NCBI GenBank assembly: GCA_947846985.1
Contig: CANTUZ010000027.1
Location: 4,168,403-4,232,402, forward strand
DNA: 64,000 nucleotides
Origin: Fratercula arctica
Taxonomy: Eukaryota; Chordata; Aves; Charadriiformes; Alcidae
Reading direction: 5' to 3'
Shown here: positions 33,910 through 46,218 of the stretch, one piece after another
How positions within the stretch are numbered: the first letter of the stretch is position 1
How the letters are laid out: each line of letters begins with the position of its first letter
Program-made: the position numbers and the translations under genes
Notes under the pieces: generated by a model
What the model was told of the DNA's origin: nothing
The model's input: the letters and a program-made list of their open reading frames with translations, nothing else
The model's database searches: none

Positions 33910-36900
33910 GCAGACTCAAGAAGGAGTGGTCGCACCTTGGAGGCGGGTAGCCTTTGGGATGGAGGTGTGTTTTGGTATTATAATGTCGTCATAATGAGCA
34001 AAGTTGGCACAAAGGACAGCATTTCATCAAAATTTGACAAAATGTTGTCTCCGAGTGTCGAGCAGGCAGCTAATGGGCAGCTTATCTGTTTCATGGTATC
34101 GTCCCATTCCCGTATCTGCTGTACATCATAAGGTAAAGCCGCGGAATAATTGCATCCCGCCCCGTACCTCATGTAGCTTCACAAGCATCCTTATCAGGGA
34201 ACCGCGGATGTTGTGTTCTTCATGCCAGCTGCAGCTGTTTTCTACCTCAGAAGCCTCCTGTTTTTTATACTTTTCCTTAATGTGTGAACAGTGCTGCACT
34301 TTTGTATTTTTAGCCAATTTAGTAATTATTCCGCACACTGCCAAATAGCTGTAGCATACTATGCAATTAGCAATTTCTGAGGCGCATTTAAGCAGTTAGG
34401 TGTTTGTTCTAAAGGTTTAAAAAGAGAGGCGACTGAATGTTAGCGGGTTTTTCCTGGTATTAGGACAGAGTGCTCTGAGGTACTTTATTTCCGTCTGGCT
34501 TTCGGTGGCGCGTTTCCCTGGCAGCCCGGTGGCATCTCTCTCGGGCAGTGCCACTGGACAGATGTCCCTCCTCCTTGTGTAACACCCAAAAAAACCCACA
34601 GTCGTTATTACTGTGTATTTTGAAGAGGGGTAGTTTAAGGGTATCAGTTCACAGCTGTGCAAGTTTAAATTAGTGCCAAAGGAAAGTCAAATACCTGTAG
34701 AGTATGAGCGTTTTTACTGGATGTATATAAACATAGGCTCCCCTTTTCACCGTGAAGGGCATGACCGAGCTTTGTTCTTTATTGTTCCTTTTGCTCTTCA
34801 GGGTTTGACCCATCCCTCTCGGCTGTGTTGACCCCGCGAGTGGGGGTGAGCGGCAGCGGCGACGGCCGCAGCAGCAGCGCGAGGGCTGTAGGTGCAGCGG
34901 TGGGTCCATCAGCGTGGATTCTGGTTACGGCCCAGCCCGGTCCTGCCGCCCCACACGCAGGGTGAAGGATCTCCCTGCGGCCGCGCTGGGAGGAAGGGGC
35001 CAGGCGCTTTCCCAACACCAGAGAGAGGAGGTGTGCACGAATAAAAGGGCTGTGTGTGTCTGTGGGGGCGACGACATCATTTGGGGCACCCCAGCGTCAC
35101 CGAGGGGGCGATGATGCGGCAGAGGAGCAGGTGAGCGGGGGGTTGAGGGTCATGCAGGGTTCGCCCCCGCCCCCAGAAGAGGCGGGTCACAACCCCAAAA
35201 TGTGTGCAAATTCATGGGGGTGGATTAAAAAAGGTTAAAACCTCTAAATATGGGCGTGAGGCATTGAAATAGAGTCAAGTCTCTCAGTTTGATATATTTT
35301 GATAAATAATATTAATGTATGTATATAGAAGGGGCTAAAAATAAAACCCTGTATCTCTAAGCATTCAGTGGTTCTATGTTATAGAAAGGGTTTTAGAATA
35401 TAAAAAGATGAAAAAAAGATTTATCTATAAGAAGGTATTAAAGTGTCAAAATATATGTCTAACTCCCTGTTCTATACAATAAGTGTTAACACAGTAGTCT
35501 AAATATGTCTGAGTCTAAACAGATGTTCTATATAAGTGTAAATAGATAATATATATTCCCTAAATGGATCTATCTACATGTGAATAGATACATTACTGTA
35601 AATGTCTATGCTCTGTAAGGTTTTTTAAATGGGAAGAAAGCCTGTTTATAGAAAGGATTTAAAACCTCTCTCTCGCCTTTATCTCTCTTGAAGACATAAA
35701 AGCGCTTTCCAAAACTGCCCCTTCCCCCTTTTCCCCTCCCAGTTTGTGGCCGATTGCCCTGAACGGGGACTTTCCCCCACGGGACCGCGCGCACTGAGCA
35801 GGAGCTGCCGCCATGGCACAAAAATAGCCCAAAGTCTCTGATTCTGGGTCTGCGCCAGGGGGCAAACCAACAAGGTGGGAGAAAAAACCTGCCAATTCGG
35901 GGCTCCCAAAAACCAGATCCACCTGGATTGGTGCAGTGGAAAAAAAAGGAAAAAAAAAAAAACAACCAACCCCAAAACATTTTCATGCAGAAAAGCAAAA
36001 ATCACCGGTTTTTTTATGTTGTAGACAAGGCGCCAGCCTCCCTTCCGGCTCCCCGGCAGACTCGGTGGTGTCACCCCCCGACTCACCCCACCCACGCGCC
36101 CCCCCCGCACCTCCCCTCCCTGGCCCTGGTGCGCCGCGCAGAGCGATGCAGCATCCCTGGGGCCGGTTCCGGGGCAAAAGCCCCAGTTCCGCAGGTTTTT
36201 TTGGTGCCGAGGCGCTGGCTGTCGCTGCCTGGTCTGCGAGTGCGGACACGGTAGACGGGATGGGAGCCCGCCGCCCGGTAGGTGGTTCCGGTCGCCGGCT
36301 GGACTAAAGCGGGCTGAGAGCGGTCACTGCTCATCACCCTAATGAGCGCTGAGAAGGGGGTAACGAAGGGGGTGCTGCCGGCCGGCGGCCGGAGACCGTT
36401 CCTGCAGGTGGAAGCCGCGCATGCGCCCCCGGCCACGCCCCCCCGCCCGCCCCTCTCGCTTGTGCTGCCCTCCTGTGGCCAAGGTGCGGTACTGCAGCGC
36501 CGGCCCCCCATCCCCGGCGGCGGGGCCGCGCCGGGCCGGGACCACCGGGGAGGCGAGCGAGCCCCTTCGGCCGGGGCGGGGTGCCTCCTGCCCGCTGGCC
36601 GCCCGGGGCTGGCGGGGCGGGAAGCTTCACACCGCCCGCTGGGGCAGGCTGCCGGGGCGCCGGCGGCGAGACGGGTCTGGGCGGCCCTGGGGAGTTACCC
36701 GAGAGCGGAAGGAAGGCAAGCGGGCAAGAAGGCGGACACCCCGCGGGCGCAGACGCCGGGGGCCTCCCCAGCTCGCCAGAGCTCCCCCGGAGTCTCCCCG
36801 ATCACGCCCCCGCCCGTGCCGCCCGCCACCGCCGTGTCCCCCCTCGCAGGCGCTGGCCCACGCGCAGCCGCAGCGGCCGCTGCCCCCGAGCTGCGGGAGC

Positions 36901-37934
36901 CCCCTCCGCCCTCGAAGCTCGGGACCCCAGGGAGCGCTGCGGGGGGGGGGGGCGGGCAGTGCGCCCGGCTTATTTCGGGCTTTCGCAAACAAATCTCTAC
37001 AGATTTTAAGAAGAAAAATGGGGTGCTGCCGCGCGGAGGCCGTTCCTACGGGTGGGGAGCAGCGCGTGCGTCGTGACACCGCCCCCGTCCTTCCTCGGCC
37101 CCGCCCCCCGGCCTCGGCCCGCCCCCAGCCTCCCTCGGCCACGCCCTCCCTCGGCCCCGCCCCCCAGCCTCCCCTCGGCCACGCCCTCCCTCGGCCACGC
37201 CCCCGCCCTCCGACGACCACGCCCCTCGCCCTCCCTTGGCCCCGCCCTCGGTTACGCCCCCGCTCTCCCTCGGCCCCGGCCCCGCCCCCGCCCCTCCGAC
37301 GGACACGCCCCTCGCCCTCCCTCGGCCACGCCCCCGCCCCGCTTTCGCTCGTGCTGCCCCCCCGTGGCCACAGCGCGGTACTGCAGCGTCGGTCACGCAC
37401 GGGCGGCTGCCGGGCGCCATCTTCCGCCGGCGGGGCCGGGCCGGGACCACCGGGGAGGCGAGCGAGCCCCTTCGGCCGGGGCGGGGGTGTCTCCTGCCCG
37501 CTGGCCGCCCGAGGCTGACGGGGCGGCAAGCGTCAAACCCACCGCTGCGGGCAGGCTGCCGGGGCGCCGGAGGCGAGCCGGGTCCGGGCAGCCTCGGGGA
37601 GTAGCCGCGAGCGGAAGGAAGGCAAGCGGGGAAGAAGGCGGACGCCCCGCGGGCGCAGACGCCGGGCGCTTCCCAGCTCGCCAGAGCCTCCCCCGGAGTC
37701 TCCCCGATCACGCCCCCGCCCGTGCCGCCCGCCACCGCCGTATGCCCCCCGCAGGCGCTGGCCCACGCGCAGCCGCAGCGGCCGCTGCCCCCGAGCTGCG
37801 GGAGCCCCCTCCTCCCTCGAAGCTCGGGACCCCAGGAGCGCTGCGGGGGGGGCGGGCAGTGCGCCCGGCTTATTTCGTGCTTTCGCAAACAATCTCTACA
37901 GTTTTTAAGAAGAAAAAGCCGTGTTTTGGTGAAT

Positions 37935-38317
37935 CCCCCCCGCCCTCCAGCCCGTCCTGCCCGGCCGCAGGGCTCCGTCGCCATGGCAACGGCCCCGGCC
38001 CCCGCAGGCTGCGTCCTTACCATGGCAACCGCGCTGGGGCGCATGCGCGGCAGAATGGGCCGACCACAGCGCGGGCGCCGCTCTCCCATTGGTCGGGTCG
38101 CCTCGCCGCGCTTCGATTGGTCGGATCGTTCTCGCCGCGCTGCGATTGGCCGGATCGGATCGCCGGGGAGGTGCGCGGTGGGGATTGACGGCGGCGAAGG
38201 GCCACTGGAGCTGAGATGCCCCGGAGCGGCGTGGGCGATGGCCAATGGACGCGCGGCGTGGGCGGGGCCGTCGGCGGCGGGCCGCGGCGCTCCGGAAGCG
38301 GAAGGGGCCCGGGGAAA
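37935..38317 (+). promoter_or_regulatory. CpG-island promoter of U4 (many indels)
   Basis: The X-box (37977-37990), NRF1 site and CCAAT boxes are present. Extra bases appear between the motifs, for example an inserted T between the second and third ATTGG boxes, which breaks the exact 28-bp spacing. Because neighbouring sequence shows the same kind of scattered indels, sequence error is the likelier cause. Confidence 0.65.
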
Positions 38318-38446
38318 ATGGCGGGCAGGTGGAAGCGGGCGCGGGGCGGCTCTGGAGAAAGCGGGGCCCGGCGGGCGGGTCGTCGGTCGGGCTGGGTCCG
38401 CGGGGCCTCACGCGAGCACGTCGTGGAGCACCCGGAGCGCGTGAAG
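38238..38446 (+). other. Predicted exon 1 of the U4 promoter, frame-disrupted
   Basis: The donor GAAG|GTGAGC is intact at 38446-38447. An extra G near 38266, a lost G near 38355 and an inserted A near 38410 disturb the frames seen in U1-U3. These fall in the error-rich stretch before the gap. Confidence 0.35.
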
Positions 38447-39137
38447 GTGAGCGGGGGGCGGCGGGGGAAGCTGGCGGGGAGCCGGCGGGGTCCCGAGGCG
38501 AGACGGGGGGACCCGAGGGGGGCTCGGGGGAGCCTGAGGGGGTCTCAGCGGGGATTGCGGGTCGGAGGGGGCTGGCTGGGCCCGGCGTCCCGCGGGGGTC
38601 CCCTCGGCCTGCAGGGGTTGGGGTGCGCTGTTGGCGATGCCGGGGCAATGAAACCCGGAGCGGCGGGCAATTGCGCGGCGGGCGGGCCGAGCTGGTGCCG
38701 CCCCGCAGAGACGCGGGGCGGGGCCCTCGGCAGCTCCCCAGCGCTCCCCGAAACTGGCCGTGGGGGCTCGTGGGGGTGCGGGCCGTGGGGCGGCTGCAGT
38801 CTCCCCCCGCCCCTCGGCATCGGCCAGGGGGGTTGCAGAGACGGTGAGGAAGCAGAGAGGGGGATGCCGGTTTGGGGCCCCACCTGGACACCAGGTCTTC
38901 TGCTCCTGGGGCTGGCCAAAGGGGCTTGTGTGGCTCGTTTTGGGGCTGAGAAGAGAGGGAGTTGCGTGGCTTTGGTCTCAGGAAGAGGGCCAAGATGAAA
39001 TCCGCGCCGGGTTGCCCCTCTCTATGTGGTGGGTCTGTCCCGGCCCCGCTCCGGAGGACAGAGGTGGGCTGGGTGTCCCCTGGCTGGTCCCCGCTGTTCT
39101 GGGTGTGAGAAACAGGCTCATTTCTCGCCTCCTCTTT

Positions 39138-40753
39138 TCCCAGGGTCACCTTCTGCGTCCCGGGAAGAGACTCCTGCACGGCTGATTCCGTTTGCGGCTC
39201 AGGTAATGGCGCGTGTGGGGGCTGGGGGAGCCGGGAGACCCATTGGTGAGTTTGGGAATGCTACAGATAGTCCACGTCAAAACCTGCAGGAAAGGCAACT
39301 TTGCTGCCCGTGCAGGAAAGCTGATGAGGAGGAGCTGCAGTTCACAGAGGAGTGCCTCCTTCCTGAGTTGGTGCCTTGGTAGTTGGGAGTGTTTTCCCTG
39401 TGGGGTATAAGAGTGAACTTTCACCTTGGGTAAATTGAGAGTTGCCCGTTACCTTCTTTAGGGTCAGGTGTTTCTCTTCTGTTTGTTCCTACTGATTTCA
39501 TGGGCAAAGTGGAAACAGCCTTTTCTTTTTCGATGCGTAACTAAATTTTATTAGGATGTGGTGTCAGTGTAGTTAATTTTTGAGCACCTAGATGCAGGTA
39601 GAAATGTAACGAGTGAAACGTGATGGAAACGGGTGTGTCGCTTGATTTTTATTCAACTTTTCTTTTATTAAGAGTGGTGATGGCACGTTTTTCTGTGGCT
39701 CAATGCACGTTCCGTGGAGCCTTCAGTCTAGGAGCTTCTAAGTACAAAAAGCTTGTCCCTCCGGAGAGGGACTCGTCCTTGTAGGACTGAGGTGTAGGCT
39801 TGGAGGGTCTCTTCAGGGCGTGATCAGAATTAAAGCCAGATTTCACTGAATGGTGCTGCTGTGGGTTCCTTGCTTTCCTTAATGTCCCCACAGCTTCCTC
39901 ATGGGTGGGAGCTCTGAATCGTAATTGCTTTTCAGTCTCCAACAATTTTTTTTCCCCAAGGAGAGGCTACGTTTAAAAGTTAATGAGTTTCCTCTCAAAT
40001 GTGCCCGTCAATGAAACTGAGTTATGATAAGGAAACCCCCCAAAATGACCACAGCTCTTAGAGATCTGGACCGTTTCTGGACACGTGTTCCTCGTGTGCA
40101 AATGTCCTCGGGACCCAGGTGGTCTGCACGTCATGCTCTGACAAGACAATATGCTGAGAGAGGGAAAGAATACAAGGTCCTGGGGGTTGGTGTTGTTTGT
40201 TTTGTGGGGGTTCTTGTGGGTGTGTGTTCACCCTTTCAAAAACAGAGTGCAATGTTGACTGCCGGTGGCAGCCTGCAGAGCTCTCTTGCTGCCTGAGCTC
40301 TCCTTGTCTTTTCCCCTCCTCTTTCAGGGCTGTAACTTTCAGCTGGCTAATTTTAGAAGAGCAATTAAGTGACTTGCCTGTGTAATAGTGCTGGTAATTC
40401 CCAGGAAGGTAAATGCTTGAACCCATAGTGAAAATCTTGACTACGAGTAGAATTTCTGAAGGACGAGCAGCCGTGGCAGCAAGCGAATAGCAAGTTGCGC
40501 GTCGCCTGAAATGGCTGCGGGTGAAGCTGAGCCTGGGCGTGCAGCCTGCGCTGGCGGGGACGCGCGGGGGCTCCTCATGAAACCAGCCGGGCGTGCGTGA
40601 GTACCCGCAGGGTTGCGCTCTGGTCTGGGAGCGTGCCGTACTTCTGGTGTTGGGAGAGGGAATAGAGCGTGTGCCTGGTAAAGCCAAGGCCAGTCAAAAG
40701 CTGGGAGGGACCCTGCGCGGGTTTGCTGGCGCAAGGTCACTTTGAAAAGATCT
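39138..40753 (+). repeat. Array unit U5, partial, cut by the N gap
   Basis: The first 1616 bp of a fifth unit are present, ending inside sequence equivalent to U1 position about 1607. The array therefore continues for an unknown distance into the gap. Many single-base indels relative to U1-U3 occur here up to about 40.4 kb, for example near 39220, 39283, 39349, 39781 and 40170-40194. Confidence 0.93.
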
Positions 40754-40953
40754 NNNNNNNNNNNNNNNNNNNNNNNNNNNNNNNNNNNNNNNNNNNNNNN
40801 NNNNNNNNNNNNNNNNNNNNNNNNNNNNNNNNNNNNNNNNNNNNNNNNNNNNNNNNNNNNNNNNNNNNNNNNNNNNNNNNNNNNNNNNNNNNNNNNNNNN
40901 NNNNNNNNNNNNNNNNNNNNNNNNNNNNNNNNNNNNNNNNNNNNNNNNNNNNN
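40754..40953. other. Assembly gap, 200 N
   Basis: An exact 200-base run of N separates the array from the repeat-rich region. Real distance and even adjacency across it are unproven. Confidence 0.99.
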
Positions 40954-42300
40954 AAAGAAAAAGAAAAGATGAACATAAATATCAGATTAATTATTCTTCA
41001 TTGAATGCTGGAGACACATTCTGGCCAATTAGTGATAATTACTGAATAATTTTTAGCCTGGTTTCTTCAGGAAATGAGGTTTGGATAATCATTGTGTCTG
41101 TCAGTCCCACTTCATAACTGCTGGATCCATTCATCAGCTGCAGATCTGACAGAGGAGTGATGCTGTCAGAGCTACCCAGTCCTCACAGCATTCTTGAAAA
41201 GAAGTGTCTAGGTGGTGGAAGGTGCCCAATTAATACTCCCCCAAAAAGAAAGAATTCAGCAAATTAAACATTCAGTCTTAAAGAATTATTAACAAATAAA
41301 AAAATATATGGGAGCATCAGAAATGCTCTAAACCCAAGACAGCAAAGAGGCCTTTTCTCAGTCAAGGGGATTGTGTGGATTTTCTGGTGTCTAGTAAGGG
41401 ATGCATTCAGTATTATTTAACCCAATGTGCAGGAGACAACTTTGGTGGTTGGAATTGGTGAGTTATGATACTCAAATTATTCCTCATTCTTCTTAAACTA
41501 TGGGATATTTTCATAGGTATGTTATATCGCAGACTACCTGTGACTGACATAGAAGCAAGGTGTTGTGCCTCAGTCACATTTCCATTAATTCCATCATGCT
41601 TTCATAAATTAACACAAACCATGACAGGAAGAAAGTAAGTTCTGACAGTTTGTTTATTTTCCTTATCTTTCCCATCAAAAAAAGCATCCTTTAGCAATCT
41701 CTGGGTAATAGGAAGGGAACCAATGCTTTGATTTAATGACAGAATCCAGCACCTTCTATTGGCAGCAGTTTTCTAACTTGAGTCCTGATATTATCCCAGC
41801 TGTTGAATGTTGCACACACTAAACTGAGTCATTAAGGAGCATGGGCTATTGGGTAAAACACCATGGAAAGTTGGTTAGTTGAGTAATGTCTTTTGCACTT
41901 GATTTTTGAGGTCTCCATTAATTAAAATGAATTTCATCTCCTGCAGGAGTGTGTGTGTTACATATTCCTTCCCCCCAAGAGCAGATATAACAAGCTTTCT
42001 TCACATGGGAGTGTGAAGCAACTCTTATTTCATTTTTTTTGGAGACCTCCATGCAGACAAATTCCTTCATGGCATTTCACAAACACTTTTGAAAGGTTCC
42101 AGGTCAAGGAGAAAAAAAACATGAGTTTTTCTGTGAATTCATCTTCTGCAACTTGCTCTAAACTGGAAAAGCACTGCACTGAACAAATTCAGAGGCTGCT
42201 TTTTCAGGAAAAAGAATCCCCCGTCTCTCTTTTTACTCTTATATATATTATTATTATCTCTCATCATGTGCACGCGTGCACACACGCGCGCGTACTTCAG
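40954..42300. other. Unassigned sequence left of CR1
   Basis: Ordinary AT-normal sequence with no recognisable gene. From 41192 on it recurs at 56236. A CA/CG alternating stretch (about 42266-42294) lies immediately before the truncated CR1 start. Confidence 0.6.
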
Positions 42301-42577
42301 GGCCTTGGGAAGGTTAATAAGGGAGTCTGGGGCACAGGTTATCTTTTCTTCTGTTCTCCCAGTTACAGGCAGGGACACTGTAAGAAACAGATGTGGGCAA
42401 TCTATCAACACGTGGCTCTGTGGCTGGTGTCACCGCCACAGTTTTCGGTTTTTCGACAATGGGATGGCCTACACAGCACCAGGCTTGTTGGCATCGGACA
42501 GGGCTCATCTTTCTGAAAGGGGGAAGAGGGTGTTTGCTCATGAGCTAGAGGGGCTCATTGACCGGGCTTTAAACTAG
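42301..42577 (+). pseudogene. CR1 ORF1 C-terminal remnant
   Basis: The open frame ending at 42577 resembles the C-terminal part of CR1 ORF1 proteins, which carry an esterase-like domain. Landmarks are SGAQVIFSSVLPV near the start, INTWLCGWCHRHSFRFFDNG in the middle and the DRAHLSERGKR motif near the end. In this family that last block contains the catalytic Asp/His region. The N-terminal half is missing because of 5' truncation, so no functional ORF1 protein is expected. ORF2 starts three bases further on. Confidence 0.8.
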
Positions 42578-42579
42578 GC

Positions 42580-45500
42580 TTGTTGGGGGAGGGCAATGCT
42601 ACCCAGCCTGCTAGTGACAAGCCAAGGGATGATGCTCCAAGGTCTGAGGGGTGGGTCACTAGTGAAGGCCCTCAACATGTTGCTCTGAGATGTGCTGGGT
42701 ACGCTGCAGCACACTTGAAGTCTTATGGGGACGAGCCAGGGGCTCCTGAGGAGATAGGAACCGGGGAGTCACAGATAAAACACCCCAGAGGAAGACCACC
42801 TGAAGAGCAGCATGAAGGAAATGTAGCCACTCCAGCCAGTGAGACAGCTTCATCGGGTGCCCAGCTGAAATGCCTTTACGCAAATGCAGGTAGCATGGGA
42901 AATAAGCAAGAAGAGTTGGAGATGTGCACACGCCTCCAGGGCTACGATCTTATTGGCATCACAGAGACATGGTGGGATGGCTCTTATGATCGGAGCGTTG
43001 GAATCGAGGGATACAGACTCTTCAGGAAGGACAGGCTGGGAAGACGAGGAGGGGGGCGTTGCCCTCTATGCCAATGAACAGCTAGAGTCCATGGAGCTCC
43101 ACCTGGGGATGGATGAAGACCCAACAAAGAGCTTATGGGTCAAGATTAAAGGGAACACAGGGGCAGGTGACATTACAGTGGGGGTCTGCTACAGGCCACC
43201 TGACCAGGATGACAGAGTGGATGAGGCCCTCCATAGACAGATAGGAGCGGCATCGCGTTCACAGACCCTGGTCCTCATGGGGGACTTCAACCACCCCGAT
43301 ATCTGCTGGAAGGACAACACAGCAGGGCACAAGAAATCCAGGAAGTTCTTGGAATGTGTCAATGGCAACTTTCTTCTTCAAATGGTAGAGGAGCCAACGA
43401 GGAGAGGAACTATGCTGGACCTTGTTCTTACCAACAAGGAGGGGCTGGTGGCGAGTGTCAAGCTCAAGGGTAGCCTCGGCTGCAGTGATCATGAAATGGT
43501 AGAATTCAAGATCCTTTGGGCAGCGAGGAGGGCACACAGCAAGCTCACTACCCTGGACTTCAGGAGAGCAGACTTTGGCCTCTTGAGGGACCTGCTTGGC
43601 AGGGTAACATGGGAAAAAGTACTGGAGTGAAGAGGGGCGCAAGGAAGCTGGTTAGTATTCAAGGATCACCTCCTCCAAGCTCAGGAACGGTGCATCCCAA
43701 GAATGAAGAAGTCAGGCAAAAATGCCAGGAGGCCTGCATGGATGAACAAGGAGCTCCTGGACAAGCTCAAAAGCAAAAAGGAGGCCTACAGAGGGTGGAA
43801 GCAAGGACGGGTTGACTGGGTGGAATACAGAGAAACTGTCCAAGTAGCCAGGAACCAGATTAGGCAAGCTAAAGCCCAGATAGAATTAAATCTGGCTAGG
43901 GACATCAAGGATAACAAGAAAAACTTCTATAAGTACGTCAGGGGTAAAGGCAAGACTAGGGAAGATGTGGGCCCTCTCCGGAAGGAGACAGGAGACCTGG
44001 TCACCCAGGATATGGAGAAGGCTGAGGTGCTGAATGACTTTTTTGCCTCGGTCTTCACCAGCAAGGGCTCTGACCATGCCGCCCAAGTTACAGAATGCAA
44101 AGGGAGGGTCTGTGAGAATGAAGAACCGCCCACTGTAGGAGAAGATCAGGTTTGGGACCACCTGAGGAACCTGAAGGTGCATAAGTCCATGGGACCTGAT
44201 GAAATCCATCCACGGGTCCTGAGGGAGCTGGCAGATGAAGTCGCCAAGCCGCTTTTCATTATATTTGAAAAGTCGTGGTGGTCTGGTGAAGTTCCCGCTG
44301 ACTGGAAAAGGGGAAACATAAGCCCCATTTTCAAAAAGGGAAAAAAAGGGTGACTCAGAGAACTACAGACCGGTCAGTCTCACCTCTGTGCCTGGCAGGA
44401 TCCTGGAGCAAATCCTCCTGGAAACTCTGCTAAGGCACATGGAAAATAAGGAGGTGATTGGTGACAGCCAACATGGCTTCACCAAAGGCAAATCGTGCCT
44501 GACAAATCTGGTGACCTTCTGTGATGTTGCCACAGCAATCGTAGATAAGGGGAGAGCAACCGACATCATCTACCTGGACTTATGCAAAGCGTTTGACACT
44601 GTCCCGCACGACATCCTGGTCTCTAAACTGGAAAAGCACGGATTTGATGGATGGACCACTCGGTGGATAAGGAACTGGCTAGATGGCCGCACTCAAAGGG
44701 TTGCAGTCAATGGCTCAATGTCCACATGGAAACCAGTGACGAGTGGCATTCCTCAGGGACCGGTGCTGTTTAACATCTTTGTCGGAGACATGGACAGTGG
44801 GATTGACTGCACCCTCAGCAAGTTTGCCGACGACACCAAGCTGTGTGGCACGGTCGACACACGGGAGGGAAGGGATGCCATCCAGAGGGACCTTTGACAG
44901 GCTTGAGAGGTGGGCCTGTGCAAACCTCATGAAGTTCAACCAGGCCAAGTGCAAGGTCCTGCACCTGGGTCATGGCAATCCCAGGCACAAATACAGGTTG
45001 GGCGGAGAATGGCTTGAGAGCAGCCCTGAGGAGAAGGACTTGGGGGTGCTGGTGGACGAGAAGCTCAACATGAGCAGGCAATGCGTGCACTTGCAGCCCA
45101 GAAAGCCGACCGCATCCTGGGCTGCATCAAAAGGAGCGTGGCCAGCAGGTCAAGGGAGGTGATTCTGCCCCTCTACTCTGCTCTGGTGAGACCCCACCTG
45201 GAATACTGCATCCAGCTCTGGAGTCCTCACCACAAGAAGGACATGGACCTGTTGGAACGGGTCCAGCAGAGGGCCATGAGGATGATCAGAGGGCTGGAGC
45301 AGCTCTCCTATGAAGACAGGCTGAGAGAGTTGGGGTTGTTCAGCCTGGAGAAGAGAAGGCTCCAGGGAGACCTTATAGCAGCCTTCCGGTACCTAAAGGG
45401 GGCCTACAGGAAGGATGGGGAGGGACTCTTTATCAGGGAGTGTAATGATAGGACACGGGGTAATGGCTTCAAACTGAAAGAGGGTAGATTGAGATTGGAT

Positions 45501-45629
45501 ATCAGGAAGATATTCTTTACTCTGAGGGTGGTGAGGCACTGGAACAGGTTGCCCAGGGAAGCTGTGGATGCCCCTTCCCTGGAAGTGTTCAAGGCCAGGC
45601 TGGATGAGGCTTTGAGCAGCCTGGTCTAG
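42580..45629 (+). pseudogene. CR1 ORF2 (endonuclease-reverse transcriptase), broken, copy 1
   Basis: ORF2 of CR1 nicks target DNA and copies the element RNA. The AP-like endonuclease is seen ([38 protein letters not shown]), then an RT domain ([31 protein letters not shown]) and a C-terminal [11 protein letters not shown] block. Breaks shared with the second copy are a TGA at 43628, an extra T near 44894 and an insertion near 45084. The RT motif around PQG has also lost about four residues (GIPQGPVLF), which would damage the fingers/palm. Breaks seen only here are an extra G near 43058 and an extra A near 44348. The shared lesions show that it was dead before duplication. Confidence 0.9.
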
Positions 45630-45716
45630 TGGGAGGTGTCCCTGCCCAGGGTAGGGGGGTTGGAACTAGATGATCTTTAAGGTCCCTTCCAACCCCAACC
45701 ATTCTGTGATTCTGTG

Positions 45717-46176
45717 TTTCTGGGTGCACTTGTCTCTCCCATCAGATTAACTAGAACCTCTCAAAGCTACAGGATGCTTCAGGAAACTCATGCATACTCC
45801 CATAGTACTTTGCAAATAACTTTAGTCTTAAGGGCTTGTCTCACAAGCTTAGCAGGATAATTGACCAGTAGGTCTTCACACTTCTTCCCTGCTTTCTAAA
45901 GCACTATACCAAAAATAGTACCTGCAATCTGTAAGACAAAGCAATATTGGATGAAGTGATCTGAGGTTGGATAAAGGACATAGGTGGCATGCTACTTTCT
46001 AAGAGAAAAAGGAAAGAACTCTGCCTGCTTTTAAGAGTGACTCTAATAGTCACAGGAATGATGACCCTGATGAACATTTTGGTCACCAACTGCTGCTCTG
46101 CCCAGTCCTTATATCTAGCCAGCCCATGGTCCTACATGACCACGCCAGATCCATTGCTGTGGACTTGCTTAAAATA
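45717..46176. other. Unassigned sequence between CR1 and provirus
   Basis: About 460 bp sit where a 5' LTR would be expected. They show no similarity to the 3' LTR at 51131-51894 and I recognise no gene or repeat in them. The second copy is 60763-61222. Confidence 0.6.
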
Positions 46177-46200
46177 TGTTTTCCTGGTTTGAGGATTTAT

Positions 46201-46218
46201 TGGCGCCCAGTGTGGGAC
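46201..46218 (+). promoter_or_regulatory. Retroviral primer-binding site (tRNA-Lys-like)
   Basis: TGGCGCCCAGTGTGGGAC matches 15 of 18 positions of the usual Lys1,2-type primer-binding site as I know it. It lies where minus-strand DNA synthesis would start, directly after the 5' LTR remnant. The second copy is 61247-61264. Confidence 0.7.

Larger units (their letters stand above)
29346..39137 (+). repeat. Array unit U4
   Basis: This unit is 9792 bp. It has the longest pure oligo(A) run (about 39 A near 33056-33094), which has absorbed the GAAAGAAA interruption seen in U1-U2. From about 37.4 kb onward it accumulates many isolated 1-bp insertions and deletions that other units lack, which points to poor consensus quality toward the gap. 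Confidence 0.95.
1..40753. repeat. Tandem macrosatellite-like array, unit about 9.79 kb
   Basis: Four complete head-to-tail copies and a fifth partial copy are seen. Anchoring on the TCCCAGGGTCACC string at positions 1, 9769, 19557, 29346 and 39138 gives unit lengths of 9768, 9788, 9789 and 9792 bp. Copies match base for base over long stretches and differ mainly by single-base indels in homopolymers, a minisatellite step near 7.7-7.9 kb of the unit, and an oligo(A) tract near 3.7 kb. The start of the unit is arbitrary because the window begins inside the array. The right end is unknown because U5 runs into an N gap. The unit is a mosaic of AT-normal intron-like sequence, an LTR-like insert, an AT-rich island and a CpG-island promoter. 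This makes it an amplified gene-like segment and not a simple satellite. Confidence 0.97.
42301..45716 (+). mobile_element. CR1 LINE, 5'-truncated, inactive (copy 1)
   Basis: The element starts inside ORF1, contains a full-length but broken ORF2 and ends in two ATTCTGTG repeats (45701-45716), the hallmark 3' end of CR1 elements. It has no poly(A) tail, as expected for CR1. Confidence 0.93.

Noticed and set aside
41159..41180. GATGCTGTC...GCTAC string found upstream of both duplication copies
   Set aside because: It lies at different distances from the two copy starts (33 and 45 bp), so it is at most microhomology and not a shared boundary.
42255..42295. GTGCACGCGTGCACACACGCGCG stretch as a regulatory palindrome
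   Set aside because: Best explained as a CA/CG simple repeat at the CR1 truncation point; the same in both duplication copies.
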